From positions 1 to 64,000 of the forward strand of contig JAKSTZ010000013.1 of NCBI GenBank assembly GCA_024402335.1: a stretch of DNA of 64,000 nucleotides, in the 5' to 3' direction. The position numbers and the translations under genes are program-made. This stretch comes from Bacteroidales bacterium (GTDB taxonomy: Bacteria; Bacteroidota; Bacteroidia; Bacteroidales; UBA1715). Each line of letters starts with the position of its first letter. Within the stretch, counting starts at the first letter, position 1. The notes beneath the pieces are model-generated. The model was not told where the DNA came from. It saw only the letters and a program-made list of their open reading frames with translations, and did not search any database. This document shows positions 33,973 to 42,708 of the stretch, in pieces.

Positions 33973-35655
33973 ATGAAATTTAAGAATTTACTTTCTAAGG
34001 GAATAATGCTTCTTATTTTTTCTGTCTTCTCATTTGTAACATTAGCACAAAATAATGTGTCAAAACCTAAAAATTTCCACATTGTAAAGCAATTTGTTCC
34101 TCCGATATTAGATATAGTAGATAATAATATTCTTTTTGTAGATGCGGATGGAAATAATTTTATTAATGCCCAAGAAAATTGTAAATTACGTTTTCAAGTA
34201 TGCAATAGAGGAGTTGGAGATGGATTGGGGTGTAAAGCAACAGTGATGGCAAAGGGAGCAACTTCTGGATTGTTATTCACGGATATAACATTGCAAACTT
34301 TAAAAACAAACGATACTATTTGGGTTGAAATTCCAATTAAGGCAGATTTAAATACAGAAGATGGAACAGTTACATTTTCTATTAAAGTTGATGAGCCTAA
34401 TGGATTTGGTTGTGAACCAGTACATGTTCAGATAGATACTCGTAAATTTGAAAGTCCCTTTGTGGAAATTGTTAGTCAGCAAATTATTGGTGGGAAAGGT
34501 GCTTTGTTAACCAAACGAGAACCTTTTATTTTGAAAATTATGGTACAAAACACAGGTTATGGATATGCAGAAAATGTAAAACTTGATTTGAAATTTCCAA
34601 GTGATGGTTTGGGGGTGTTTTGTACTTCAGGAAATAAAAGTACTACTATAGCAAAACTAGAATCTAATGAAATAAAAATTATTGAATATCAATTTATTAC
34701 AAATAATAATTATAATTTTACTGATTTGCCAATTACGGTAAATATTTCAGAAAAGTATAATAAGTATGCTAAAAGTGATACTATAAATTTAAAATTTGGA
34801 CAAATAATAAGTGGTAATAATGTAATTGCTGTAACAGGGAAAGAAGAACAACAACAAACCATAACGAAGGGCAGTTTTTATAGCGATGTTGATGTAAATA
34901 TTCCACAAATACCAACAGAAAATGAAAATACATTTGCTGTAATAATAGGAAACGAAAATTATAAAACTGTTTCCAATGTTCCTTATGCCTTAAACGACAG
35001 TAAGATTTTTAAGGAATATTGCGAGAAAACATTAGGTATTCCTGCAAAACAGATAAAATATGTACCTGATGCAACATTAAATGATATACGTACAAATATT
35101 AATTGGTTAAAGGATATTACTGATGTATATTCTGATGTAAAAGTAATCTTTTATTATGCAGGGCATGGTATCCCTGATGATGCGAGTAAGTCTGCGTATT
35201 TATTACCAGTTGATGGTTACGGTAGTGATGTAACAACTGGTTTCTCTGTAGATAAATTGTATTTTGAACTTGGTTCTATGTCTGCAAAATTTGTAACTGT
35301 ATTTCTGGATGCATGTTTTAGTGGCGCAAAACGAGAAGGTGATATGTTAATGTCTGCTCGTGGTGTGGCAATTAGAACAAAATCGGGGCAACCGGTAGGA
35401 AATATGGTTGTGTTCACTGCTTCTACTGGTGATGAAACAGCGGCAGGTAATGATAAGGAACATCATGGTTTGTTTACCTACTATTTGCTAAAAAAAATAC
35501 AAGAAACACAAGGTGATGTAACATATGATGTTTTAGCTAACTTTATTAAGGAGAATGTAGAAAAACACAGTGTTTTAGAAGGTAAACGACAAACTCCAAC
35601 TGTAATCCATTCGGCGGAAGTGCAATCCATGTGGAAAACATGGAAATTACGATAG
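33973..35655 (+). CDS. Exported caspase-family protease with N-terminal CARDB-like domains
   Basis: The product is 560 residues with a signal peptide ending near TLAQ (residue ~26). Residues ~40-280 form two Ig-like units of the CARDB or conserved-repeat type (CKLRFQVCNRGVGDGLGCKA and PFILKIMVQNTGYGYAENVK). Residues ~318-555 are a C14 caspase fold: FAVIIGNENYKTVSNVPYA, His 398 (FYYAGHGIPD) and Cys 448 (VFLDACFSGAKR), followed by ASTGDETAAG and HGLFTYYLLK. The dyad is intact. The Ig modules may hold substrates or partners at the cell surface. It is the third clan CD protease in the region and differs in architecture from the other two. Confidence 0.93.
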   Translation: MKFKNLLSKGIMLLIFSVFSFVTLAQNNVSKPKNFHIVKQFVPPILDIVDNNILFVDADGNNFINAQENCKLRFQVCNRGVGDGLGCKATVMAKGATSGLLFTDITLQTLKTNDTIWVEIPIKADLNTEDGTVTFSIKVDEPNGFGCEPVHVQIDTRKFESPFVEIVSQQIIGGKGALLTKREPFILKIMVQNTGYGYAENVKLDLKFPSDGLGVFCTSGNKSTTIAKLESNEIKIIEYQFITNNNYNFTDLPITVNISEKYNKYAKSDTINLKFGQIISGNNVIAVTGKEEQQQTITKGSFYSDVDVNIPQIPTENENTFAVIIGNENYKTVSNVPYALNDSKIFKEYCEKTLGIPAKQIKYVPDATLNDIRTNINWLKDITDVYSDVKVIFYYAGHGIPDDASKSAYLLPVDGYGSDVTTGFSVDKLYFELGSMSAKFVTVFLDACFSGAKREGDMLMSARGVAIRTKSGQPVGNMVVFTASTGDETAAGNDKEHHGLFTYYLLKKIQETQGDVTYDVLANFIKENVEKHSVLEGKRQTPTVIHSAEVQSMWKTWKLR

Positions 35656-35746
35656 TTTAATTGCTGATAATCAGTAATGTGTAGTGCGATTTTTACACTG
35701 CCATAAAAAATGTTGATGATATAAAAGAAAAAAATTCTATTATTTA

Positions 35747-37528
35747 ATGATTCGTGTCATGGGATTAAAGTTACGGATTTCTTTAATGTTATTTTTTTGT
35801 TTCTTTGGGTTAGAATCTATGTCTCAAAATATTACAAATGTTGATGCTAATCCCAATGGGAATTGTATTATTATATCATTTGAAATGGATAAACCATCAG
35901 ATGTGAATATCTCATATTCTATAAATGATGGTTTCTTTCAAGATATTCCCAATAAGTATATTAAAAAACTTCCTGTTCAAGATACTAAATATAAATATAT
36001 GTGGGACGTAGTAGAGCAGTTTGGAGAATTTATTTTTTCTGACGTTATTTTTAAAATTGACCTGATTGGATATGTGCCGCATCCTTTTTCTGTCTCTATG
36101 GATTGTCAGGTTTATTTTTCTCCTGGTAATTTACAATATAATATATCCTCTAATATTTGGCGATTTTCTGATAATCAATATGAGATATTGGAGAAAGCAG
36201 CTTCTGATAGTAAGTCTTGGATAGACTTATTTGGTTGGGGAACTTCTGGCTGGGATAGTGGGGCAAAGGCATTTCAACCGAATTCAACAAGTGGTAATAA
36301 TCGAGATTATCATCCAGGTGGCTATATTGCTGCATTTAAACTAAATTATGATGGTTCTTCCTCTCAAAACCCTAATTCTTCGGCAGGAAGAAACTTAGTT
36401 GGAAAGTATGCAAATGCAGATTGGGGTGTTTATAATTCTCAGAGGATATCATCAAAATATGGAGAACAAAGAGCTTGGAGAACTTTGACAAAAAATGAGT
36501 GGCAGTATTTATTGGAAGGTAGAAAAAATTCCTCTTCTTTACATCAGAATTCCTATATTGAGAATGTGTATGGGTTGATTCTATACCCTGATGATTGGGA
36601 TATAAATGCTAATTTTAAGAAATCGCATTATTCATTAGATGAGTGGTGTATAATGGAAGGGAAAGGGGCTATTTTCCTCCCTTTTAAAACAGGACATTAT
36701 TATGGGTCTAGGGAATATTGGTCTTCAACAAGTGCAGGGGTAGATGACGCATTTGGTTTGTCTTTTAATCATATCTATGGTATTGCTCGTTCTCGAGCTT
36801 CATTGGTACGACTTGTTTCAAATGTAAAAGAAGAGATTCAGATTCAAGATATTAGTTTTTATGAAGTTAAAAAAGAACAAGGTAAAGAAAATGTTTCTGT
36901 GGTTAAACATAAGACTTTTAATGTGCCAAAAACAGAAGATTTTTATGGTGTAACATTAGGTTATCTAATACCAAATGAAAATTTTTATATTGATGCAGGG
37001 GGAGTACAGATTGGAATAAAATATGAACCTATTTTTAAAGGTGGTTTTGGACTAAATTTAGGGGCAAATATGTCTCTGTGGGCAGGAGCAGATACAACAT
37101 TTGGTTTATCCTTAAATTTACCTTTGTATGGTGAATTTCATGCAAACTTTTCAAAATCATTTAGTCTTTTTGCATTCGGAGGAATAGGTCTATCTTATAT
37201 AGATTATACGGTTCCCCAATATGATACAACCTTAAATAAAAATGATACAAAAGAAGGTAGTTTTGGTTTTATGACATATGATTTTGGTGGTGGAATTCGA
37301 TGTAAAAATATGCAAGTACGTTATACAACTTCAATATATAAGAATGATTTTATTCAGCAAATGATATCTTTAGATTTCTTTTTGCCTAATAGTGAAATTT
37401 TAAGTAGTACTTATGGAAGTAATACTCAAACATATAATACAAGGAGCCGTTCAGGAACACCATCATATTATCGTCATAATTATAGTGGACATCCTTCGGT
37501 TCCAACCAAATCAATTCATGAAAAATAA
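35747..37528 (+). CDS. Outer-membrane barrel protein with Ig-like and FISUMP-type ectodomain
   Basis: The product is 593 residues; ATG 35759 is an alternative start. A signal peptide ends near ESMSQ. Residues ~25-115 are an Ig-like unit (ISFEMDKPSDVNISYSIND). Residues ~120-365 resemble the lectin-like module often annotated as Fibrobacter major paralogous domain: VYFSPGNLQYN, WIDLFGWGTSGWDSG, WRTLTKNEWQYLL, REYWSSTSAG. Residues ~395-545 are a small beta-barrel with alternating strands (YGVTLGYLIPNENFYIDAGG, FSLFAFGGIGLSYIDY). The end is a low-complexity tail rich in Tyr, Ser and Arg. The fusion of this ectodomain to a barrel is unusual. Function unknown; surface display is inferred. Confidence 0.7.
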   Translation: MIRVMGLKLRISLMLFFCFFGLESMSQNITNVDANPNGNCIIISFEMDKPSDVNISYSINDGFFQDIPNKYIKKLPVQDTKYKYMWDVVEQFGEFIFSDVIFKIDLIGYVPHPFSVSMDCQVYFSPGNLQYNISSNIWRFSDNQYEILEKAASDSKSWIDLFGWGTSGWDSGAKAFQPNSTSGNNRDYHPGGYIAAFKLNYDGSSSQNPNSSAGRNLVGKYANADWGVYNSQRISSKYGEQRAWRTLTKNEWQYLLEGRKNSSSLHQNSYIENVYGLILYPDDWDINANFKKSHYSLDEWCIMEGKGAIFLPFKTGHYYGSREYWSSTSAGVDDAFGLSFNHIYGIARSRASLVRLVSNVKEEIQIQDISFYEVKKEQGKENVSVVKHKTFNVPKTEDFYGVTLGYLIPNENFYIDAGGVQIGIKYEPIFKGGFGLNLGANMSLWAGADTTFGLSLNLPLYGEFHANFSKSFSLFAFGGIGLSYIDYTVPQYDTTLNKNDTKEGSFGFMTYDFGGGIRCKNMQVRYTTSIYKNDFIQQMISLDFFLPNSEILSSTYGSNTQTYNTRSRSGTPSYYRHNYSGHPSVPTKSIHEK

Positions 37529-37676
37529 CGTTTTGTTTGAATCGTTATACTTCCGAAAATGAAAAGCTGTAAAGAATTGCAGGTAAATTTATAAGTTAAT
37601 TTATTGTCATTCGTTGTTTTATTCGTATAATTAAATATATACAATGGCAAAAATGTATTTTAAATAGTTTATAAGT

Positions 37677-38066
37677 GTGAATGAAAATATTGAATCAAAA
37701 CAGAAACTAGGGTTGAAAGGCCTTATTAAATTTCTTGCTTTTAGGATAATTATACAGCCTCTTGTTAGAAGAAAAGCTTGTGTTACATATGTAAAAAAAC
37801 ACCTGAAACGTTCGAAGGCATATTTAAATGATGTGTCGAATTGTTCAAATACGCTTTATTATAAGAAAGAGAAAGAAAAATATGAAACTGCAAGAAAACT
37901 AATCTTTTTCAAACCAGAGGATGCTGCTTATATATATGGTGGTGAGTGGACAGATGAAATAGACTTATTGGAAGATAAGATTATAAAAGAAAAGTATAAA
38001 AAATTGTGGCTCTGGTCTCTTTCTGCAGAGAAGAAATTTCTTGCAATGATGGCTATTGAAGATTAA
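37677..38066 (+). CDS. Small basic protein, unknown function
   Basis: The product is 129 residues from GTG 37677. It has no classical signal; residues ~12-30 are moderately hydrophobic with flanking Lys/Arg (GLIKFLAFRIIIQPLVRRK), so membrane association is possible. The middle is rich in Lys and Tyr and helical, the end is LWLWSLSAEKKFLAMMAIED. I do not recognise a family. A 16-base gap to the next gene suggests a two-gene unit. No good promoter box was found in the 148 bases upstream. Confidence 0.6.
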   Translation: MNENIESKQKLGLKGLIKFLAFRIIIQPLVRRKACVTYVKKHLKRSKAYLNDVSNCSNTLYYKKEKEKYETARKLIFFKPEDAAYIYGGEWTDEIDLLEDKIIKEKYKKLWLWSLSAEKKFLAMMAIED

Positions 38067-38082
38067 TTATTAGAATTGGTTT

Positions 38083-38661
38083 ATGAGGGAAAATAAAATA
38101 GACTCAAAAGATATCTCAAAAAAAACTTTTTTAAAACAACTACAGGATCTTTTGAATCGTGATCCTGTAAATGTGGAGTGTCCTTTTGATGAAAAGAAAT
38201 GCAACGGATGGGATGAAACTATTTATGTAGATTTGGGACTTCGTGTTCTATGGGCAGACAGGAATGTTGGAGCAAAAAATCCTATAGACTATGGTGATTA
38301 TTATAGTAAATATAATGATGTTGCTGCTTTAGAGGTATTAGGAAAACGTTTACCAACAAAAAAGGATTTGTTTGATTTGATTAGAAAATGTAAATGGGTT
38401 TGGAAAGGAAATGGTTATAAGGTGATAGGGCAAAATGGCAATTCTATTTTCCTTCCTGCTGCAGGGGACATGGTTGTTGATGAAAATGTTTTGTCTGTTG
38501 GTCGATATGGACGTTATTGGTCTTCTATAACTGAAGACTCTTACTATTATTCTATCTATGACGATATCTTTTTTTTACATTTTGATAAAGACTCTGTATT
38601 AATAGAATTGGGAGAAGGCTTTTCTGTTCGCTTGGTTCAAGATGTTTTTCCAAATTTGTAG
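38083..38661 (+). CDS. FISUMP-like domain protein without signal peptide
   Basis: The product is 192 residues. The core reads YVDLGLRVLWADRNVGAKNP, then IDYGDYYSKYND, LGKRLPTKKDLFDLIRKC, NGNSIFLPAAGDM, GRYGRYWSS and a C-terminal SVRLVQDV. This is the pattern of the Bacteroidota/Fibrobacter paralogous domain normally found on secreted or surface lipoproteins (YVDLGLPSGLKWA, LPT, GNSIFLPAAG, YWSS). Here no signal, lipobox or sorting domain is present, so the protein should stay in the cytosol, an odd place for this domain. An N-terminal exported partner may be missing, or the gene may be a domain-level fragment. Confidence 0.8.
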   Translation: MRENKIDSKDISKKTFLKQLQDLLNRDPVNVECPFDEKKCNGWDETIYVDLGLRVLWADRNVGAKNPIDYGDYYSKYNDVAALEVLGKRLPTKKDLFDLIRKCKWVWKGNGYKVIGQNGNSIFLPAAGDMVVDENVLSVGRYGRYWSSITEDSYYYSIYDDIFFLHFDKDSVLIELGEGFSVRLVQDVFPNL

Positions 38662-38782
38662 CGTTAAACTTCCTTATTTTCTCATTTTGTGGCTTGTCTG
38701 TAAATAAATCTTTCATTTTGATTGATTGTTGAGTTTGCATTATTTTTTTTTCTACTTTTATGCAAAATTAATACGAACTAAA

Positions 38783-39991
38783 ATGGCAAAAGTTTTAATC
38801 ATTGGTGCTGGCGGTGTAAGCCAGGTTGTGACATTTAAGTGCGCACAATATCCAGAAGTCTTTTCTGACATTATGTTGGCAAGTCGTACAAAATCTAAGT
38901 GCGATAAAATTGCTGGTATAATAGAGGAAAAACTTGGTAGAAAAATTCAAACAGCTCAAATCGATGCGGAGGATGTTCCTGCTTTGGTTCAGTTGATTAA
39001 ATCATTTCAACCTAAATTAGTTATTAACGTTGCTCTTCCATATCAAGATCTTTGCATTATGGATGCTTGTCTTGAAGCTGGTGTAAACTATATGGATACA
39101 GCAAACTATGAGCCTAAAGACGTTGCAAAATTCGAATATAGCTGGCAATGGGCGTACCAAGATAAGTTCAAAGAAAAAGGATTGACTGCAATTCTTGGTT
39201 GTGGTTTCGACCCAGGACAAAGCCAAGTTTATACAGCTTATCTTGCAAAACATTATTTCGATGAAATTCATTATTTGGATATCGTTGATTGTAATGGTGG
39301 CGATCACGGAAAAGCATTTGCCACGAATTTCAACCCTGAAATCAATATTCGTGAAATCACTCAAAAAGGTCGCTATTGGAAAAATGGTGAATGGGTAGAA
39401 ACAGAACCACAAGAAATCATGTTCCCATTGACATATCCAAACATAGGTGTACGTAATTCTTATTTGATGTACCACGAAGAGTTGGAATCGCTTGTGAAGA
39501 ATTTTCCTTCTATTAAACAAGCTCGTTTCTTCATGACTTTCGGCGACGAATATTTGACTCACCTTCGTGTGATTCAAAATATTGGTATGGCAAGCATTAA
39601 GCCTATCATGTACAAAGGTGTGGAAATTGTTCCTCTTCAATTCTTGAAAGAAACGTTGCCTGCTCCTGAAACATTGGGTGACAATTATACTGGCGAAACA
39701 TCTATCGGTTGCCGTGCCAAAGGTATTAAAGATGGCAAGGAAAAAACTGTCTATATCTGGAATAACTGTAGCCACCAAGCTGCATACAAGGAAACAGGTG
39801 CGCAAGGTGTTTCTTACACAACAGGTGTTCCTGCAATGACAGGTGCAATGATGTTCTTGACTGGAAAATGGAGCGGTGCAGGTGTATTCAACGTAGAAGA
39901 ATTTGATCCAGATCCATTCATGGAAGTTATTGGTAAACATGGACTTCCTTTCGAAGTAAAAGAAGACATCGATTTGGAATTGACATATTAA
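38783..39991 (+). CDS. Carboxynorspermidine dehydrogenase (saccharopine dehydrogenase family)
   Basis: The product is 402 residues from ATG 38783 (MAKVLIIGAGGVSQVV); the open frame to 38726 is AT-rich leader. The Rossmann motif GAGGVSQV and the pattern LVINVALPYQDL, MDACLEAGVNYMDTANYEP and GCGFDPGQSQVYTAYLAKHYFDE are those of the LYS9-like enzymes that reduce the Schiff base of diaminopropane or putrescine with aspartate semialdehyde. The product is decarboxylated by NspC, encoded downstream at 40161. Together they make spermidine-type polyamines by the carboxynorspermidine/carboxyspermidine route used in Bacteroidota. Confidence 0.93.
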   Translation: MAKVLIIGAGGVSQVVTFKCAQYPEVFSDIMLASRTKSKCDKIAGIIEEKLGRKIQTAQIDAEDVPALVQLIKSFQPKLVINVALPYQDLCIMDACLEAGVNYMDTANYEPKDVAKFEYSWQWAYQDKFKEKGLTAILGCGFDPGQSQVYTAYLAKHYFDEIHYLDIVDCNGGDHGKAFATNFNPEINIREITQKGRYWKNGEWVETEPQEIMFPLTYPNIGVRNSYLMYHEELESLVKNFPSIKQARFFMTFGDEYLTHLRVIQNIGMASIKPIMYKGVEIVPLQFLKETLPAPETLGDNYTGETSIGCRAKGIKDGKEKTVYIWNNCSHQAAYKETGAQGVSYTTGVPAMTGAMMFLTGKWSGAGVFNVEEFDPDPFMEVIGKHGLPFEVKEDIDLELTY

Positions 39992-40041
39992 TGAACAGTG
40001 GGGCCGTATCGCATACGCCCTTATGTGAAAAACAGATTATA

Positions 40042-40076
40042 AATGGGATAAATCAAAATTGGTTTATCCCATTTTT
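40042..40076 (+). terminator. Terminator between the polyamine genes
   Basis: A 13-pair stem with one G-T pair (40042-40054 with 40061-40073), a six-base loop and a T-tract. A second GC-rich hairpin without T-tract (39999-40019) precedes it. Confidence 0.9.
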
Positions 40077-40133
40077 GTAACATGTCAATGTCAATTCAAA
40101 CAAAATTTTCAATTCTCTATTGGTAATTAATGT

Positions 40134-40141
40134 TACTTTTG
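40134..40141 (+). promoter_or_regulatory. -7 box of the nspC unit
   Basis: TACTTTTG matches TAnnTTTG, 19 bases before the nspC ATG. With the terminator upstream it makes nspC a separate transcription unit. Confidence 0.6.
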
Positions 40142-40160
40142 TAGAAAACAAATAGTTCTA

Positions 40161-41297
40161 ATGAAAAACTACTATTCAAACATTCCTTCGCCGGCATTTA
40201 TATTGGAAGAATCTTTGTTGCGAAGAAATTTGGAGAAAATATCGAATGTGTCGAAACAAGCTGGAGTATCTATTATTCTTGCTTTGAAAGGATATGCCTT
40301 GTGGAAGTCGTTTCCTATGGTAAAACAATATCTTGCAGGTGCAACGGCAAGTTCACTTTGGGAAGCACAATTGTGTGTGGATTATATGGGTTCTAAGGCT
40401 CATACGTTTGCTCCTGTGTATGCTCCTGATGAAATAGAGGAAATTGCAAAATGTAGCTCGCATATTACATTCAATTCATTGACACAATTCAATAGATATA
40501 AAGACATTTGTAAACAAAATGGTGTTTCTATAGGACTTCGTGTAAATCCAGGCTATAGCGATGTCACTACTGAACTCTATAATCCTTGTTCACCAAACTC
40601 TCGTCTTGGCATTCCTGCCGATGAGTTGAAAAATGGCTTACCTAATGGTGTGGAAGGAATTCATTTTCACGCTTTGTGCGAAAACGATTCATATTCTTTG
40701 GAGCGTGTGCTTGCATCATTGGAAGAACGATTTGGACATTTGTTGCATGCTGCCAAATGGGTAAATATGGGTGGTGGCCATTTGATTACCCATAAAGATT
40801 ATAAACCAGAGCATGTTATTGAATTATTGAAAGCATTCAAAAAGAAATATGATGTGGATGTTATTTTAGAGCCAGGTGGTGCTATTGGTTGGCAAACAGG
40901 AGTTTTGAAGGCGACAGTTCTTGATATTGTTAATTATGGAGAAAATCCAACTGCAATATTGGACGTTTCGTTTGCTGCTCACATGCCCGACACGTTAGAA
41001 ATGCCATATCGACCATTTATTCGTGATGCATTTTCTGATAAAACAGAAGGCTGTTATGCTTATAGAATAGGAGGAAATTCTTGTCTCGCCGGTGATTTTA
41101 TGATGCCGTATTATTTTAAGGAACCGTTGCAAGTAGGCGACACCATAATTCTTGAAGATATGATGCATTACACTATGGTGAAAACAACGACATTTAATGG
41201 TGTTCGCCATCCATCTATTTGGATAGAACACGAAGATGGAAACGATGAATGCATTAGAAAATTTAATTATGCGGACTTTAGAGATAGATTGAGTTAA
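40161..41297 (+). CDS. nspC: Carboxynorspermidine decarboxylase
   Basis: The product is 378 residues, a fold III PLP decarboxylase. Residues 1-45 read IPSPAFILEESLLRRNLEKI and then ILALKGYALW with the PLP lysine in ALKGYA. Later marks are GLRVNPGYSDV, GIHFHALCEND, WVNMGGGHLITHKDY, EPGGAIGWQTG and GGNSCLAGD with the catalytic Cys region. It removes CO2 from carboxynorspermidine or carboxyspermidine to give the polyamine. The reductase that makes its substrate is the preceding gene but is on a separate transcript. Confidence 0.95.
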   Translation: MKNYYSNIPSPAFILEESLLRRNLEKISNVSKQAGVSIILALKGYALWKSFPMVKQYLAGATASSLWEAQLCVDYMGSKAHTFAPVYAPDEIEEIAKCSSHITFNSLTQFNRYKDICKQNGVSIGLRVNPGYSDVTTELYNPCSPNSRLGIPADELKNGLPNGVEGIHFHALCENDSYSLERVLASLEERFGHLLHAAKWVNMGGGHLITHKDYKPEHVIELLKAFKKKYDVDVILEPGGAIGWQTGVLKATVLDIVNYGENPTAILDVSFAAHMPDTLEMPYRPFIRDAFSDKTEGCYAYRIGGNSCLAGDFMMPYYFKEPLQVGDTIILEDMMHYTMVKTTTFNGVRHPSIWIEHEDGNDECIRKFNYADFRDRLS

Positions 41298-41299
41298 TT

Positions 41300-41722
41300 A
41301 TGGCAAAAATAGAACTTACCGATAAGCAATTCCAAGACCTCCTTCAATTGTTATACATGGGAGAATGGGTACTTCAAGCATACGAACCAGCTCCTAACGC
41401 AAACGATGTTGACGCTTTGGAACAAAATTTATATGAAAGTGCATATCGTCAAGGAAACGACGATATTGAATTCGATAAGAAATTAGGCGGCTATGTACCT
41501 TGCGAAGAATTTGAAGAAGATTGTGATGCAATTATAGAGAAGTATGATGAACATACTTTCTGGGAAGAATTGATAATTCGTATGGCAAATCGTGACTTGG
41601 CAGCCATGGGTGCAGATCAACTTCCTCCTCGTGAGTTTGAAAAAAAACAGAACGAGCTTATAAAGAAGTATGAAAAAGAATTTGCTGTGAACGGCATTAA
41701 TAATCTGATCTTGAAGAAATAA
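41300..41722 (+). CDS. Conserved acidic cytosolic protein, unknown function
   Basis: The product is 140 residues, two bases after nspC and overlapping rsgA by one base (TAATG). It is acidic with many Glu and Asp, mostly helical, without signal or membrane segment: LTDKQFQDLLQLLYMGEWVL, then YVPCEEFEEDCDAIIEKYDE and FWEELIIRMANRDLAAMG. I know no function for it. Being between nspC and rsgA in a coupled unit, it is likely co-translated with rsgA. Confidence 0.8.
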   Translation: MAKIELTDKQFQDLLQLLYMGEWVLQAYEPAPNANDVDALEQNLYESAYRQGNDDIEFDKKLGGYVPCEEFEEDCDAIIEKYDEHTFWEELIIRMANRDLAAMGADQLPPREFEKKQNELIKKYEKEFAVNGINNLILKK

Positions 41723-42654
41723 TGAAAGGGCTTGTCGTAAAATCTACTGGCAATAGCTATAAGGTTCGCTTTGACGACAATACAATTATTGATTGTCGCG
41801 TAAAGGGCAAATTACGTTTGAATGGTATTCGTAGTACGAATCCTATTGCGGTAGGTGACTATGTCACTTTTGAATACGAAAATGAAGAAAATGGCATAAT
41901 CAACGATATAGTTGACCGTAAGAACTACATCATTCGTAAGGCTTCGAATCTTTCTAAAGAGTCTCAAATTATTGCTGCAAATGTTGATATGGCATACGTC
42001 GTGGTTACAATTCATTCGCCACAAACCTTGTTGCAATTTATAGATAGATTCTTAGTTTCGGCAGAAGCATACGGTATTCCTTGTACTATTTTGTTGAATA
42101 AATACGATTTATATCAATCGGAGGAAGATCAGGCTGCTATTGCAGAATGGAAAGAAATTTATGAGTTGGCCGGATATGAGATACTTTGTGTTTCAACAAC
42201 AACAGGTTACAATATGCAAGAATTGAAAAATAGACTTGCAGGAAAAGTATCGGTATTTTCTGGTAATTCTGGAGTAGGAAAGACGTCAATTATAAAATGG
42301 CTTACAAACTTGGCAGATTTGAAGACAAGTGAGATTTCCAAATCATTTCATAAAGGCCAACATACAACTACATTTGCAGAAATGTATGAAACCGACAATA
42401 AAGGAATGATTATCGATACTCCAGGGGTAAAAGCTTTTGGTTTATTGAATATGGAGGAAGAAGAAATGGGCCACTATTTCCCGGAAATTTTCCGGTATTC
42501 TTCCGATTGCCAGTTTTACAATTGTACGCATTCACATGAACCGAAATGTAATGTGATAAAAGCGGTTGAAGAAGGTAAAATTGCAATTAGCCGTTATCAG
42601 AACTATCTTACCTTTATGGACGATAAAAACGCGAAACATCGCGAAGCGCAATAA
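41722..42654 (+). CDS. rsgA: Ribosome small subunit-dependent GTPase A
   Basis: The product is 310 residues. An N-terminal OB fold (residues 1-70, GLVVKSTGNSYKV) is followed by a circularly permuted GTPase: G4 LLNKYDL precedes G1 SGNSGVGKTSI and G3 IDTPGVKAFGL. The C-terminal zinc finger has CQFYNCTHSHEPKC. It checks late maturation of the 30S decoding site and releases RbfA. Its start overlaps the stop of the preceding gene. A bidirectional terminator shared with trpS follows. Confidence 0.97.
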   Translation: MKGLVVKSTGNSYKVRFDDNTIIDCRVKGKLRLNGIRSTNPIAVGDYVTFEYENEENGIINDIVDRKNYIIRKASNLSKESQIIAANVDMAYVVVTIHSPQTLLQFIDRFLVSAEAYGIPCTILLNKYDLYQSEEDQAAIAEWKEIYELAGYEILCVSTTTGYNMQELKNRLAGKVSVFSGNSGVGKTSIIKWLTNLADLKTSEISKSFHKGQHTTTFAEMYETDNKGMIIDTPGVKAFGLLNMEEEEMGHYFPEIFRYSSDCQFYNCTHSHEPKCNVIKAVEEGKIAISRYQNYLTFMDDKNAKHREAQ

Positions 42655-42656
42655 AA

Positions 42657-42683
42657 AAAGGACTACAATTTGTAGTCCTTTTT
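42657..42683. terminator. Bidirectional terminator between rsgA and trpS
   Basis: Stem GGACTACA (42660-42667) with TGTAGTCC (42671-42678), flanked by A-run on the left and T-run on the right, so it works on both strands between converging genes. Confidence 0.92.
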
Positions 42684-42708
42684 CGTTTATATCTGTTCGT
42701 CGTTAAGC

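Noticed and set aside
39017..39940. 307-codon minus-strand frame opposite the carboxynorspermidine dehydrogenase
   Set aside because: Rich in Cys, His, Phe and Ile with no recognisable domain; it is the shadow of a clearly assigned gene with biased codons.
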